NCBI GenBank assembly: GCA_963205285.1
Contig: CAUJJQ010000158.1
Location: 1-15,243, forward strand
DNA from: Pseudomonadota bacterium
Lineage (GTDB): Bacteria; Pseudomonadota; Alphaproteobacteria; Sphingomonadales; Sphingomonadaceae
Reading direction: 5' to 3'
Length of the DNA: 15,243 nucleotides
The notes under the pieces are model-generated. The model had not been told where the DNA came from, made no database searches, and was given only the letters and a program-made list of their open reading frames with translations. Position numbers and translations under genes: made by a program. Position 1 is the first letter of the stretch; each line of letters begins with the position of its first letter. Shown in pieces: positions 1 through 8,464 of the stretch.

Positions 1-858
1 GCCCAGTACCGTGCCCTGTGCGCCCAGCCGGTCGGTGACAAATTCAAACGCGGTGTGGCGATAATAATCGAGCCCGCGCACCAGACGGCTGTTGCGCTGC
101 CAAGCCACCCCTGCCGCATCCAGCCCAGCGGTTACCGCGCCAAAAAAATCCTGTGCTTGCGGCGTCAGAAAGGCGTCAATGTCGGGCGCCGCATCGGCAA
201 TCGGGCGGTCGCGCGGGTCTTTGCTGTCCAAAATCCGCATCGGGTTCTTGTCGAGCCGCGTCAGGCTATCTTCCGACAAAGCACCGCGATGCGCCTCAAA
301 ATGCGTCACCAGCGCGCCGCGCCACGCATCGCGGCTTTCGCCATCGCCCAGCGTGTTGAGTTGCAGGGTAACGCCCTCTGCTACGCCAAGTTCGCGCAGC
401 AAATGGTCGGCAAAGCAAAGCAGTTCAACATCAGCGAACGGGCTGTCGCTGCCCAGCACTTCGGCGTCGAGCTGGTGAAATTGACGATAGCGGCCCTTTT
501 GCGGACGTTCATAACGAAATAGCGCGCCGTGGGTCGCAAGTTTCAATGGCGCGTGCTGCTGCCAGCCATTGCTGATATATGCCCGCGCGATCCCCGCTGT
601 AAATTCGGGACGCAGCGTGATCGAATCGCCCCCGCGATCCGCAAAACTATACATTTCCTTGGAAACAACATCTGTCGTCTCCCCCAGCGAGCGAGCGAAT
701 ACGGCGGTTGGTTCGATAACCGGCATCTCAACCCGCCTAAAGCCATACAACCGCCGCACCCGGTCGAATGTGTTGACAACATGATGGAATCGGTCGGCGA
801 AATCGCCCAACATATCCTGTGTGCCGCGAACCGGCTGGGGGGGTGCAATATTTGCCAT
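1..858 (-). CDS. hisS: Histidyl-tRNA synthetase HisS (5' part, C-terminus off window)
   Basis: Class II aminoacyl-tRNA synthetase that charges tRNA-His with histidine in the cytoplasm. Reading leftward from ATG at 858, the protein begins [20 protein letters not shown], the typical HisS N-terminus. It then shows the class II motif 2 region ([12 protein letters not shown], then [19 protein letters not shown]). Near the window edge is the histidine-binding signature LVRGLDYY at residues 259-266. About 286 codons are visible, against roughly 420 in the usual family member, so the end of the catalytic core and the anticodon-binding domain lie outside the window. The reading frame is open throughout. 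No strong Shine-Dalgarno sequence is seen before the ATG. The gene is transcribed away from the M61 peptidase gene, with a 146-bp divergent gap between them. The HisZ paralogue is unlikely because the LVRGLDYY histidine-binding motif is intact. Confidence 0.96.
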   Translation of the reverse strand, partial: MANIAPPQPVRGTQDMLGDFADRFHHVVNTFDRVRRLYGFRRVEMPVIEPTAVFARSLGETTDVVSKEMYSFADRGGDSITLRPEFTAGIARAYISNGWQQHAPLKLATHGALFRYERPQKGRYRQFHQLDAEVLGSDSPFADVELLCFADHLLRELGVAEGVTLQLNTLGDGESRDAWRGALVTHFEAHRGALSEDSLTRLDKNPMRILDSKDPRDRPIADAAPDIDAFLTPQAQDFFGAVTAGLDAAGVAWQRNSRLVRGLDYYRHTAFEFVTDRLGAQGTVLG

Positions 859-1004
859 GACGTCGGAGCGCTTAGGGGAAGCGCCGCGCCCGCGCAATCA
901 CGCTCGAAACGGCGCTTGAACCGCCCGGATTATTGCGCATAGATGTCAACAAAAGTAGACGGCTCAAACGGGGGCTGCGAATTATTTAACAAGGGGTCTG
1001 ATCC

Positions 1005-2945
1005 ATGCGTCTCATACCATTGCTCGCCGCGTCAACGGCGCTCGCCATCTGTGTGCCCGCCGCGCTGCAGGCGCAAGGCGCGCGCGTTGCGGTCGAGCAA
1101 TCCATGCCACCGTTGCCCGCCAATTTGAACCCCGGTCAATACCCCGGCACGATGCGGCTTGTTGTTGATGCCAGCGATGTCGCCCATGCGATTATGACGG
1201 TGGAACAACATATTCCGGTTGCCAACGCGGAGCAGATGACGCTGCGCTTTCCCGAATGGCTGCCCGGTAAACATGCGCCGCGCGGCGCGATTGGCGATAT
1301 GGCTGGACTGAATTTTTCGGCCAATGGCCAGGTGCTGAATTGGCGCCGCGATGTCGAGGATGTCTATAGCTTTCATGTCGATGTGCCGCGCGGTGCGCGC
1401 GAAATCACCGTGCGCTTTCAATTTCTTGCCCCCACGCGGGAGAGTGAGGGGCGGGTCAATATGACCCCCGCGATGTTGAACCTGCAATTTGAACAAGTAT
1501 CGCTATATCCGGCCGGTTATGCGACGCGCAATATCCGCGTGCAGCCCAGCGTTATCCTGCCCACTGGCTGGCAGGCGGCCACCGCGCTTGATGGCGCAAC
1601 CAATGTGGCGGGCACGCAAAATCGCATCAATTATGGGCCGACCGACTATGAAACATTGATCGATTCGCCGATGTTTGCCGGGGCCCATTTCCGGCGCTGG
1701 GATTTGGGGCAGGGTGTCCATCTGAACGTAGTGGCCGATGACGCCCAATATCTCGAAGCCCGTGATGAACATATCGCGGCCCACCGCGCGCTGGTTTCCG
1801 AAGCTGTGGCATTGTTCGGCACACGCCATTTCGACCATTATGAATTGCTGCTCGCGCTGACCGAAGAAATGGGCGGCATTGGCCTTGAACATCATCGCTC
1901 ATCGGAAAATGCGCGCGAAACCGATTATTTCACTGAATGGGATAATAATGGTTCGGAACGCGGACTGTTGCCGCACGAACTGACGCACAGTTGGAACGGC
2001 AAATATCGCCGCCCTGCGCACCTGTGGACGCCCGACTATGCGACGACCATGGATGGCCGCCTGCTCTGGGTTTATGAGGGGCAGACCGCCTTTTGGGATC
2101 TGGTGCTCGCCGCGCGTTCGGGCATGCAGACATCGCAGATGGTGATTGATGAATGGGCGCGCAACGCCGCTTTTTACGCCGCGCAACCTGGTAGGGCTTG
2201 GCGCAGTGTTGAGGATACGACGCTCGACCCGGTGATGGCGGCGCGGCGGCCACGCCCCTTTCCGACCGCGACGCGGACCGAGGATTATTACAACGAAGCA
2301 TCATTGATGTGGCTGGAGGCTGACCAGATTATGCGCCGCCTGTCGGGCGGTGCACGCGGGATGGATAATTTTGCCCGCAATTTCTTTGGCGGGCATGATG
2401 GGGATTGGGGCACCGTTACATATGAATTTGACGATGTGGTTGCCGCGCTTCAGGCAGTGCAACCATATGATTGGGCGCAGTTTTTGAATAATCATATGCG
2501 CGGCGTCGGGCAGCCCGCGCCAATCGCCGGTTTGGAAGCGGCCGGCTATCGACTGGTGTGGCGCGATACGCCCAGTGAATATGACGGCGAACGGATGAAG
2601 GAGGGCGGCTATCTCGACCTTTATTTCTCGCTCGGTATCAATATCAACCGTTCGGGCGAAGTTTCCGCCATCCAGTTTGACAGCCCGATGTTCAACCAAG
2701 GGGTGACCAACGGCACGCGGATATTGGCGGTCAACGGGCTTAGTTATAATCAGGACAGGATGCGCGCCGCCATCCGTGCGGCGAGCGATGGGACAACCCC
2801 CATCACGCTCCTGGTGGAAAAGGGTGGGCGCTATCGCACCATAACCCCGCAATGGACGGGTGGGCTGCGCTATCCCCATACTGAACGCGCGTCGAGTGAA
2901 CCCAATGGCATGGACGCACTACTGACGGCGCGGCGTCCGCAATGA
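1005..2945 (+). CDS. Secreted M61-family metallopeptidase (glycyl aminopeptidase-like) with PDZ-like C-terminus
   Basis: Predicted exported zinc aminopeptidase of 646 aa. The N-terminus has a signal peptide of about 23 residues (MRLIPLLAAS..., likely cut after LQA). An N-terminal beta-rich region follows, to about residue 240. The catalytic part has the M61 motif GLEHH at 294-298 and the zinc site HELTH at 324-328, followed by SWNGKYRRP, close to the family HExxHxWN...RP pattern. E358 in YEGQT is the probable third zinc ligand. Residues about 535-615 resemble a PDZ domain (GININRSGEVSAIQF..., then GTRILAVNG), which is common in this family. ATG at 1005 is chosen because it gives a complete signal peptide and follows AAGGGG. 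The gene stands alone, divergent from hisS and 74 bp upstream of ppa. The exact peptide substrate cannot be told from sequence. Confidence 0.93.
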   Translation: MRLIPLLAASTALAICVPAALQAQGARVAVEQSMPPLPANLNPGQYPGTMRLVVDASDVAHAIMTVEQHIPVANAEQMTLRFPEWLPGKHAPRGAIGDMAGLNFSANGQVLNWRRDVEDVYSFHVDVPRGAREITVRFQFLAPTRESEGRVNMTPAMLNLQFEQVSLYPAGYATRNIRVQPSVILPTGWQAATALDGATNVAGTQNRINYGPTDYETLIDSPMFAGAHFRRWDLGQGVHLNVVADDAQYLEARDEHIAAHRALVSEAVALFGTRHFDHYELLLALTEEMGGIGLEHHRSSENARETDYFTEWDNNGSERGLLPHELTHSWNGKYRRPAHLWTPDYATTMDGRLLWVYEGQTAFWDLVLAARSGMQTSQMVIDEWARNAAFYAAQPGRAWRSVEDTTLDPVMAARRPRPFPTATRTEDYYNEASLMWLEADQIMRRLSGGARGMDNFARNFFGGHDGDWGTVTYEFDDVVAALQAVQPYDWAQFLNNHMRGVGQPAPIAGLEAAGYRLVWRDTPSEYDGERMKEGGYLDLYFSLGININRSGEVSAIQFDSPMFNQGVTNGTRILAVNGLSYNQDRMRAAIRAASDGTTPITLLVEKGGRYRTITPQWTGGLRYPHTERASSEPNGMDALLTARRPQ

Positions 2946-3019
2946 GGGTTGGCCTTGCGCTTGATGGTGACAGGGGTTAGGGCGCGCGCCTCTTCCCCCA
3001 CCGCCAAGCAAGGTGACCC

Positions 3020-3547
3020 ATGCGTATCGACCTCATCCCCGCGGGGGATAATGTGCCCCATAATATCAATGTGCTGATCGAGGTGCCGATCGGCGGTGAG
3101 CCGGTCAAATATGAATTTGACAAGGCATCGGGCGCGCTGTTCGTTGACCGCATTTTGCATACGCCGATGCGTTACCCCGCCAATTATGGCTTTATCCCGC
3201 ATACAATGGGGGATGATGGTGACCCGCTCGACGTGCTGGTCGTTACCCGTTCCCCGATCATGCCAGGCGCGGTGATAAAGGCGCGTCCGGTTGGCGTCCT
3301 GTTGATGGAGGATGATAAGGGCGGGGACGAAAAAATCGTCGCCGTGCCGGTCGACACCACATTTCCTTATTATGCCGAAGTGGGCGGACATGACGATCTG
3401 CCGCCGATTGTAACCCAGCAAATCGAACATTTTTTCCAGCATTATAAGGATCTGGAACCGGGCAAATGGGCCAAGCTCAAGGGTTGGGGCAATGCCGATG
3501 ATGCACGGCGCATCATCAACGAATGTATCGAACGCGCGAAAGGTTAG
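3020..3547 (+). CDS. ppa: Inorganic pyrophosphatase, family I (soluble)
   Basis: Cytoplasmic Mg-dependent enzyme that hydrolyses pyrophosphate to two phosphates, pulling biosynthetic reactions forward. The 175-aa length is normal for bacterial family I. The PPase signature DGDPLDV is present. Metal and substrate residues fall one position after the E. coli numbering: E21, K30, E32, R44, Y56, D66, D68, D71, D98, D103, K105, Y142 and K143. A good Shine-Dalgarno sequence (AAGGTGA) precedes ATG 3020. The gene lies 74 bp after the M61 peptidase. Its stop TAG (3545-3547) shares bases with the stop of the convergent mscS gene (3544-3546), so there is no intergenic room for a terminator between them. 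Confidence 0.97.
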   Translation: MRIDLIPAGDNVPHNINVLIEVPIGGEPVKYEFDKASGALFVDRILHTPMRYPANYGFIPHTMGDDGDPLDVLVVTRSPIMPGAVIKARPVGVLLMEDDKGGDEKIVAVPVDTTFPYYAEVGGHDDLPPIVTQQIEHFFQHYKDLEPGKWAKLKGWGNADDARRIINECIERAKG

Positions 3548-4470
3548 TTTTTGTCGGCTACACCCTCGGGCGACACCATGGCAATATCATAGCGCGGAAA
3601 GGGAAAGGCGATGCCGTTTTGACGGAAATCATCCCAGATGCGCATATATAATTCGCCCTGCACATTGCCCAGACCCCCTTCGGGATCGTTGATCCAGACG
3701 CGCAATTCATGGTCGATGGCGCGGTCGCCAAAACGGGTAATCCAAACAGCGGGCGGCGGGTCGGCCAGCACGCGGGGATGTTCCTGTGCCGCCTTGCGCA
3801 GCAGCGCCTGTGCGATGTGGAGGTCGGCGGCATAGGAAATGGGGATGTGCAGCCGCACCCGCACGTCGCGCCCAGCATAGGACCAGTTTTCGACAGCTTG
3901 CGTCATCAATAATTCATTGGGTATCAAATGCTTGCGCCCGTCGCGTGTCACCACGGTCACCGCACGCACGCCAATGCGCGTCACCTGCCCCACATTGGCG
4001 ACGTTGCCGCTTTGCGCGGTGGAAATGGGGGCGCCGCCGACGACAATAACATCGCCCGGCTGGATCGACCGATCCATCAACAATATGACCCCGGCGATCA
4101 GATTGCCGACAGTTTTTTGGAGGCCAAAGCCCGCCGCCAACCCCAAAGCGCCCGAAAAAACGGTCAGCGCTGTGAGGTCGATGCCCAGAAGGTCAATCCC
4201 CGCCAGCACGGCAACGGTGATGAGGACGATGGCGATCAATTTTTCGACAAGAATCCGCCGCCCCTCATCCATCGTGGGGTTGCGCCGCAAGGCCCAGCGG
4301 ATGGTCCGCAGCGCAAAGCGGACAAAGATAAACAGGCCAATGGCGATGATGATCGCCGACAAAAAGGAAAAGAGCGACAGGCGATAGGCACCAATGTCGA
4401 TGCCGATGGCGCGCGCCCCATCGGTCAATTTGGTCAGCACTTCGGGCAGATGGTTGGTCTGGGCGCGCAT
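3544..4470 (-). CDS. MscS-family mechanosensitive channel
   Basis: Inner-membrane channel protein of the small-conductance mechanosensitive family, 308 aa from ATG at 4470. There are three predicted helices: residues about 31-52, 73-92 and the pore helix about 97-130. The pore helix has the small-residue pattern ALTVFSGALGLAAGFGLQKT, then the conserved MDRSIQPGDVI that opens the cytoplasmic beta domain. VxNRxG-type and 'HLIPNELLMTQAVENWS' sequences follow, as usual in MscS proteins. ATG at 4470 is preferred over the adjacent TTG at 4473 because it overlaps the metC stop (TGATG), a layout suited to translational coupling. The channel probably releases osmolytes under turgor stress. Its place in an operon with two sulfur enzymes may hint at export of a small sulfur compound, but that is inference only. 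Confidence 0.94.
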   Translation of the reverse strand: MRAQTNHLPEVLTKLTDGARAIGIDIGAYRLSLFSFLSAIIIAIGLFIFVRFALRTIRWALRRNPTMDEGRRILVEKLIAIVLITVAVLAGIDLLGIDLTALTVFSGALGLAAGFGLQKTVGNLIAGVILLMDRSIQPGDVIVVGGAPISTAQSGNVANVGQVTRIGVRAVTVVTRDGRKHLIPNELLMTQAVENWSYAGRDVRVRLHIPISYAADLHIAQALLRKAAQEHPRVLADPPPAVWITRFGDRAIDHELRVWINDPEGGLGNVQGELYMRIWDDFRQNGIAFPFPRYDIAMVSPEGVADKN

Positions 4471-5675
4471 CAACCCTCCATCGCCGCAAATGCGCCGCTA
4501 AGATCAGCGATCAAATCCTCGACATCCTCCAGCCCGATGGACAGGCGGACCAGTGCGTCGCCACCTGTCCATGGCACCGCACTGCGCGGTGGGTCGGCGG
4601 GGACAGCCAGACTTTCAAAACCACCCCAGCTGAAACCGATGCCAAATAACGTCAGCGCGTCGATAAAGCCGGCGCGTTTGGCCTTGCCCCCGTTTTTGAG
4701 GGTGAAGGCAAAGAGGCCGCTCGCGCCTGTAAAATCGCGCATGAAAAATTCATGCCCCGGGCATTCGCTCAGCGCGGGGTGACGTACCATGCCGACATCG
4801 TCGCGCGCGGCGAGCCATTTTGCGATGGCAAGCGCGCCCCTGCCCTGCCGTTCCAGCCGAACGTCGAGCGTGCGCAGCCCGCGCAACATCAACGCAGCAT
4901 CATCGGCGGAGACCGCCTGCCCGAGGAGGTAGGTGTTTTGCCGCAGCTTGGGCCAGAGCGCGGCATTGATGGTGAGGCTGCCCATCATCGCATCGCTGTG
5001 CCCGCCGATATATTTGGACAAGCTCATCATCGAAATATCGATGCCCTTGACCAAAGCGGGAAAGAGCAGGGGGCTAGCCCAACTATTGTCGAGGATGGTG
5101 ACAATACCATGCCCCTTAGCGACCGCGACGATGGCAGGAATATCCTGCACTTCAAAGGTCAGGCTGCCGGGGGCTTCGGTGAAAATGACCTTTGTATTGG
5201 GCTGGATCAGCATGGCGATATCCGCGCCGATCATCGGGTCATAATAGCTTGTTTCGATGCCCATCCGCCGCAGAAAATTGTCGCAAAAACTGCGCGTGGG
5301 TTCGTAGGCGCTATCGACCATCAGCAAATGGTCGCCAGGACTGAGTAGTGCCAGCAGCGCAGCAGCGATGGCGGCAACCCCGCTGGGGAAGAGCAAGGTG
5401 CCTGCCGCCCCATCCTCCATCCCGGTCAGCGCGTCGGCCAATGCCCAGACGGTCGGTGTGCCGCGCCGCCCATAATATAGCTTGTCGTGCGTATCCTGGC
5501 CGCGCGCGTCTAGGTCGGCGACATTGTCGTAAAGGATGGTGGATGCGCGCCACAGTGGCGGGTTGACGATGCCGCCGCCCAGGCGGGGATCACCCGTCCA
5601 TTCGGGACGGCGACCGGCGGCGACAAGTTTGCTATTGTGCCCCCGTGCCCGCGCGCCGCCTTGCGATTTTGCCAT
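4470..5675 (-). CDS. metC: Cystathionine beta-lyase (Cys/Met metabolism PLP enzyme)
   Basis: Pyridoxal-phosphate enzyme of the trans-sulfuration family, 401 aa. It is expected to cleave cystathionine to homocysteine, pyruvate and ammonia, and such enzymes often also desulfurate cysteine. The Schiff-base lysine is K221 in SLSKYIGGHSD. D196 in LDNSWA should hold the PLP ring nitrogen. Y68 and R70 in YYGRRGTPT and Y124 in DSAYEPTR match known active-site residues. The C-terminal FGIGFSWGGFESL is typical of MetC rather than of gamma-synthases. The ATG at 5675 overlaps the sseA stop by one base (TAATG), and its own stop overlaps the mscS start (TGATG), so the three genes form one operon. Family assignment is sure, but the exact substrate preference is not provable from sequence. 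Confidence 0.93.
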   Translation of the reverse strand: MAKSQGGARARGHNSKLVAAGRRPEWTGDPRLGGGIVNPPLWRASTILYDNVADLDARGQDTHDKLYYGRRGTPTVWALADALTGMEDGAAGTLLFPSGVAAIAAALLALLSPGDHLLMVDSAYEPTRSFCDNFLRRMGIETSYYDPMIGADIAMLIQPNTKVIFTEAPGSLTFEVQDIPAIVAVAKGHGIVTILDNSWASPLLFPALVKGIDISMMSLSKYIGGHSDAMMGSLTINAALWPKLRQNTYLLGQAVSADDAALMLRGLRTLDVRLERQGRGALAIAKWLAARDDVGMVRHPALSECPGHEFFMRDFTGASGLFAFTLKNGGKAKRAGFIDALTLFGIGFSWGGFESLAVPADPPRSAVPWTGGDALVRLSIGLEDVEDLIADLSGAFAAMEG

Positions 5676-6517
5676 TATTCGGAGCCCGTCGCTTTAGGGG
5701 TGGCAGGGTCTGCACCCCATTCGGCCCAACTGCCGTCATAAACCGCGACATCCGTCTTACCCAGCAGATGCGCACCAAAGGCGATGATGCAGGCGGTCAT
5801 CCCCGAACCGCAAGTGGCGACCAGCGGGCGGGCCAAATCGACCCCCGCCTTGGTAAAAGCGGCCTCCAGCGCGTCACCCTGTTTCCAACTCCCGTCGGGG
5901 TTGAAAAACAGGCCAAAGGGCATGTTGCGGGAACCGGGAATATGCCCCGCCGCCAATTGCGGCCGCAGCCCGGGTGCGTCGCCAGTGAAGATATCCCCGC
6001 CGCGCGCATCAACCAGCACTTCGCCGCCCGATACAATATTGGCGTGAACCGCGGCCTTGTCGCGCACCAGTTTTTCGTCGCGCCAGACGGTGAAATGGCG
6101 GTGGCGCAAGGTGACATTGCCGCTTTCGACCGGACGCACTTCGGCCAGCCATTTGGCAAAGCCGCCATCCAATATCGCGACATTATGCGCACCAAACAGT
6201 GTCAGCAGCCACCAAGCGCGTGCCGCGCTTTTGTGCGGGCTATTGTCATAGAGAACGATGCGGCTGCCGTCGCCCAGCCCCAGGGTTTGCATGCGCGATG
6301 CAAATTTTTCTGCCGTTGGTGCCATATTTTCCACCGGTTGGCCGGTATCGACCAGTTCGGCCAAATCCATGAACACCGCACCGGGGATATGGCTAGCCAG
6401 ATATTCGGCCCGCGCATCGCGTTCGGGTGCCGCAACATATTTGGTGGCATCAACGATCCGCAGGTCGCATGCCCCCATTTCTTTGGCTAGCCAACTAGTT
6501 GAAACCAAGGGTTCCAC
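5675..6517 (-). CDS. sseA: 3-mercaptopyruvate sulfurtransferase (two-domain rhodanese)
   Basis: Transfers sulfur from 3-mercaptopyruvate to thiol acceptors or cyanide, giving a persulfide on the catalytic cysteine. The 280-aa protein has two rhodanese domains, about residues 5-130 (structural) and 165-270 (catalytic). The active loop is CGSGMTA with C236. The CGSG form is the signature of mercaptopyruvate rather than thiosulfate sulfurtransferases, which carry CRKG. Other expected rhodanese motifs are AEYLASHIPGAVFMD and AAGHIPGSRNMP. The start is taken as GTG at 6517, since no ATG gives a full first domain; a G-rich stretch (GGGGGA) lies about 12 nt upstream. It is the first gene of the sseA-metC-mscS operon. 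Together with MetC it points to cysteine breakdown or persulfide handling. Confidence 0.94.
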   Translation of the reverse strand: MEPLVSTSWLAKEMGACDLRIVDATKYVAAPERDARAEYLASHIPGAVFMDLAELVDTGQPVENMAPTAEKFASRMQTLGLGDGSRIVLYDNSPHKSAARAWWLLTLFGAHNVAILDGGFAKWLAEVRPVESGNVTLRHRHFTVWRDEKLVRDKAAVHANIVSGGEVLVDARGGDIFTGDAPGLRPQLAAGHIPGSRNMPFGLFFNPDGSWKQGDALEAAFTKAGVDLARPLVATCGSGMTACIIAFGAHLLGKTDVAVYDGSWAEWGADPATPKATGSE

Positions 6518-6572
6518 GGCCTGAATATCCCCCGACGATCTTTGGTCGATGCGCTTTGTCTAATGAAAAAAT

Positions 6573-6601
6573 AGACTATGGCGCGCAACGCCTCATGGCA
6601 A
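6573..6601 (-). promoter_or_regulatory. Possible sigma70-type promoter for the sseA operon
   Basis: On the minus strand, TTGCCA (6601-6596) is followed after exactly 17 nt by TAGTCT (6578-6573). The -35 match is good and the -10 match is weak. A short inverted repeat GTCTA...TAGAC (6558-6562 and 6572-6576, 9-nt spacer) overlaps the -10 and could be an operator. The 96-bp gap between the upstream gene and sseA makes a separate promoter plausible. Confidence 0.25.
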
Positions 6602-6613
6602 GCCTTGGCGACA

Positions 6614-7846
6614 TCATCTACGCTTGGCAATGCCGGTGTCACGCACACCTAGCGGGTTGAAATTGCTCGGCCCGAGGTCAATCGGCAGCGGCGCGAGGCG
6701 TTTACTCGCGTCCGCATCCTGCTCGGCATTTTCGCAGCCCAGTACAAAAGCCTTGGCGGTGACGGCATCAATCGGGGAATCGCCTAGTGCATGGCCATAT
6801 CGGCAATCGATCGCCAATATGGGGATGGCCCCCTGCCGGTTTCCTTGTCGAAAGGTGCCAATTGCGGCGATGGGGGCCGCCAATTCCCCTTCAACCCGTG
6901 TCGATTCGCCTGCAGATAATGTGGCGATGACATGGTGGATTTCTTGCTCGTCGAGCTCAAACCAATGGCCAATGCTCGCCGCGTTGGTCTGATTTCCGGC
7001 GAACAAGCCAATGCGTGCCCGCACGCCGGCGGCGTCCAATTCGCCATCATTGCGAATATCGATGGCGTAACGCAGACGAAAATTGATCAAGGTTGTGCTG
7101 GCGTGGAGCGGTGTGAAATCAACCTCTATTTTGGCACGTTTCCCGCCGCGGACAGGGGTTGGCGGTGAGGGTGGCGTATCGGTTATCGCTTTTGGGGCAG
7201 GGGCAGGTGTTGCAGCCGGGGACGGTGGGGCAGCATATGGTGCCTCCATCGCTGTTTCACGCTCGGCGGGGTTGCGGCGGCGCAACCACCAGAAAATCCC
7301 GCCCAGGAGCAATATCGCACCCGCTGCGAACGGGATGTAGAACGACCAGCCATTGGCCGGCCCGCTCTCCGGCGCGGTTGGTGATGGCGCGCCATTGAGG
7401 GCTGTGGTGCTGGTGTCGGCCGCATCGGGTGAGATTTCCGGGGCGGGCGGCAGGCTGGCGCTTGCGGGACTGGTCGGCGCGACTTGGGCCGCATTTGCCG
7501 ATGGTCGACTGGGCACAGCGGTGGTGCGCGGCGCGTTGCGTGGCGGTAACGGCCGAACATCCTGCGGCGCATTCGGGCCAGGCACGGGTGGATTGGCAGT
7601 TGTGGCAACCGGCGCTTCGGGCGGCGGGAATATTGGTCGATTGTCTTGGGGGCGGGCGGCTGCGGACGGCGGTGCAATCAGCCCATCGGGTGGCCCCTGT
7701 ACGCGCGATGGCGAAGGCGCGGGCGCGGGTGTCGGGGCGGGCTGGGCGGCAGCATCCTGTGCCCATGCCGTTGCGGGCGCGCATGTCAGTATCGCGGCAG
7801 CGGCAATGGCATTTATGGGGGCAATTAGGCGATGGGTGAACGACAA
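6614..7846 (-). CDS. Unrecognised exported/membrane protein with Pro/Ala-rich linker, one membrane helix and a C-terminal beta-rich domain
   Basis: I do not recognise this 410-aa protein. It begins with a signal peptide of about 29 residues (hydrophobic INAIAAAAIL, cut near AWA|QD). Residues about 32-165 are a low-complexity Pro/Ala/Ser-rich linker. A strong transmembrane helix follows at about 168-187, then RRRN, so the C-terminal part should be cytoplasmic if the first segment is cleaved. A second Pro-rich stretch runs 203-232. The region from about 238 to 410 looks folded and beta-rich, with conserved-looking sequence such as IEVDFTPLHASTTLINFRL and AIPILAIDCRYGHALGD. The start is TTG at 7846, the only start giving a proper signal peptide; no ATG is available. 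The gene is divergent from queF (68-bp gap) and precedes the sseA operon by 96 bp. Confidence 0.8.
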   Translation of the reverse strand: MSFTHRLIAPINAIAAAAILTCAPATAWAQDAAAQPAPTPAPAPSPSRVQGPPDGLIAPPSAAARPQDNRPIFPPPEAPVATTANPPVPGPNAPQDVRPLPPRNAPRTTAVPSRPSANAAQVAPTSPASASLPPAPEISPDAADTSTTALNGAPSPTAPESGPANGWSFYIPFAAGAILLLGGIFWWLRRRNPAERETAMEAPYAAPPSPAATPAPAPKAITDTPPSPPTPVRGGKRAKIEVDFTPLHASTTLINFRLRYAIDIRNDGELDAAGVRARIGLFAGNQTNAASIGHWFELDEQEIHHVIATLSAGESTRVEGELAAPIAAIGTFRQGNRQGAIPILAIDCRYGHALGDSPIDAVTAKAFVLGCENAEQDADASKRLAPLPIDLGPSNFNPLGVRDTGIAKRR

Positions 7847-7914
7847 AGATCGGCTTTCGCTGCGGGGCGTCTGGCCCCCGTGACATCGGCATCGCCTGCG
7901 ACTAAAAGCGCGCG

Positions 7915-8373
7915 ATGGTCAACCCCCCCCAACCCCGCTTCCTCGGTAAAACGAGCGAACTTCCCGCCAGCCCGGAGGCGGCCATGCTCGACTATGTGGC
8001 CAATCCACGTGATGGGGAGCTTTATCTGGTGCGCTTTGCCGCACCCGAATTTACATCGCTCTGTCCGGTGACCGGTCAGCCCGATTTTGCGCATCTGGTG
8101 ATTGATTATGCGCCGGGCGCCACCATCGTCGAATCCAAATCGCTGAAGCTTTTTCTGGGCAGCTTTCGGGGTCACGCTGCGTTTCATGAAGATTGCACCG
8201 TCGGCATCGGCAAAAGATTATTCGACGAAATGCAGCCCAAATGGCTGCGCATCGGCGGTTATTGGTATCCGCGTGGTGGCATCCCCATCGACATATTCTG
8301 GCAATCGGGCGCGCCGCCCGCTGATTTGTGGCTACCAGACCAGGGGGTCGCCCCCTATCGCGGGCGGGGCTAG
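7915..8373 (+). CDS. queF: NADPH-dependent 7-cyano-7-deazaguanine (preQ0) reductase QueF, single-domain type
   Basis: Reduces the nitrile of preQ0 to the aminomethyl group of preQ1 in queuosine tRNA-modification synthesis. The 152-aa length fits the unimodular (YkvM-like) subfamily. C50 in [12 protein letters not shown] is the nucleophile that forms the thioimide with the substrate, and D57 is the catalytic acid. The QueF motif [13 protein letters not shown] is present, followed by HEDC. The C-terminal [18 protein letters not shown] is also typical. ATG 7915 is used; only a weak A-rich Shine-Dalgarno sequence is seen. The gene is isolated, divergent from the unrecognised Pro-rich protein and convergent with the DUF885 gene. 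No other queuosine gene is in the window. Confidence 0.96.
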   Translation: MVNPPQPRFLGKTSELPASPEAAMLDYVANPRDGELYLVRFAAPEFTSLCPVTGQPDFAHLVIDYAPGATIVESKSLKLFLGSFRGHAAFHEDCTVGIGKRLFDEMQPKWLRIGGYWYPRGGIPIDIFWQSGAPPADLWLPDQGVAPYRGRG

Positions 8374-8394
8374 GTGTAGGTTTTCAAGCTCTCG

Positions 8395-8441
8395 CCGTCA
8401 CGAGGGGCGCAGACCCTGCAGCGGTGGTGACGGGCGTGACG
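8395..8441. other. Inverted-repeat structure between convergent queF and DUF885 genes
   Basis: CCGTCAC (8395-8401) is perfectly complementary to GTGACGG (8427-8433). The overlapping CGTCACG (8396-8402) is also perfectly complementary to CGTGACG (8435-8441), so two mutually exclusive stems share one 5' arm. It sits in the 91-bp gap between two converging genes and could slow or end transcription from both sides, but no U-tract follows in either direction. Confidence 0.4.
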
Positions 8442-8464
8442 CACAAATGCCAGCCCCCCCTAAA

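Noticed and set aside
913..944. Possible promoter (TTGAAC ... ATAGAT) upstream of the M61 peptidase
   Set aside because: The -10 match is too weak to list as a feature.
5645..6490. Long open frame on the + strand opposite sseA
   Set aside because: It is the antisense shadow of a G+C-rich gene with intact catalytic motifs. The same applies to long frames opposite mscS, metC, mutT and the DUF885 gene.
7847..7914. Possible preQ1 riboswitch upstream of queF
   Set aside because: The 68-bp gap lacks the preQ1 hairpin and the A-rich tail that pairs with its loop; only an ACTAAAAG stretch is vaguely similar.
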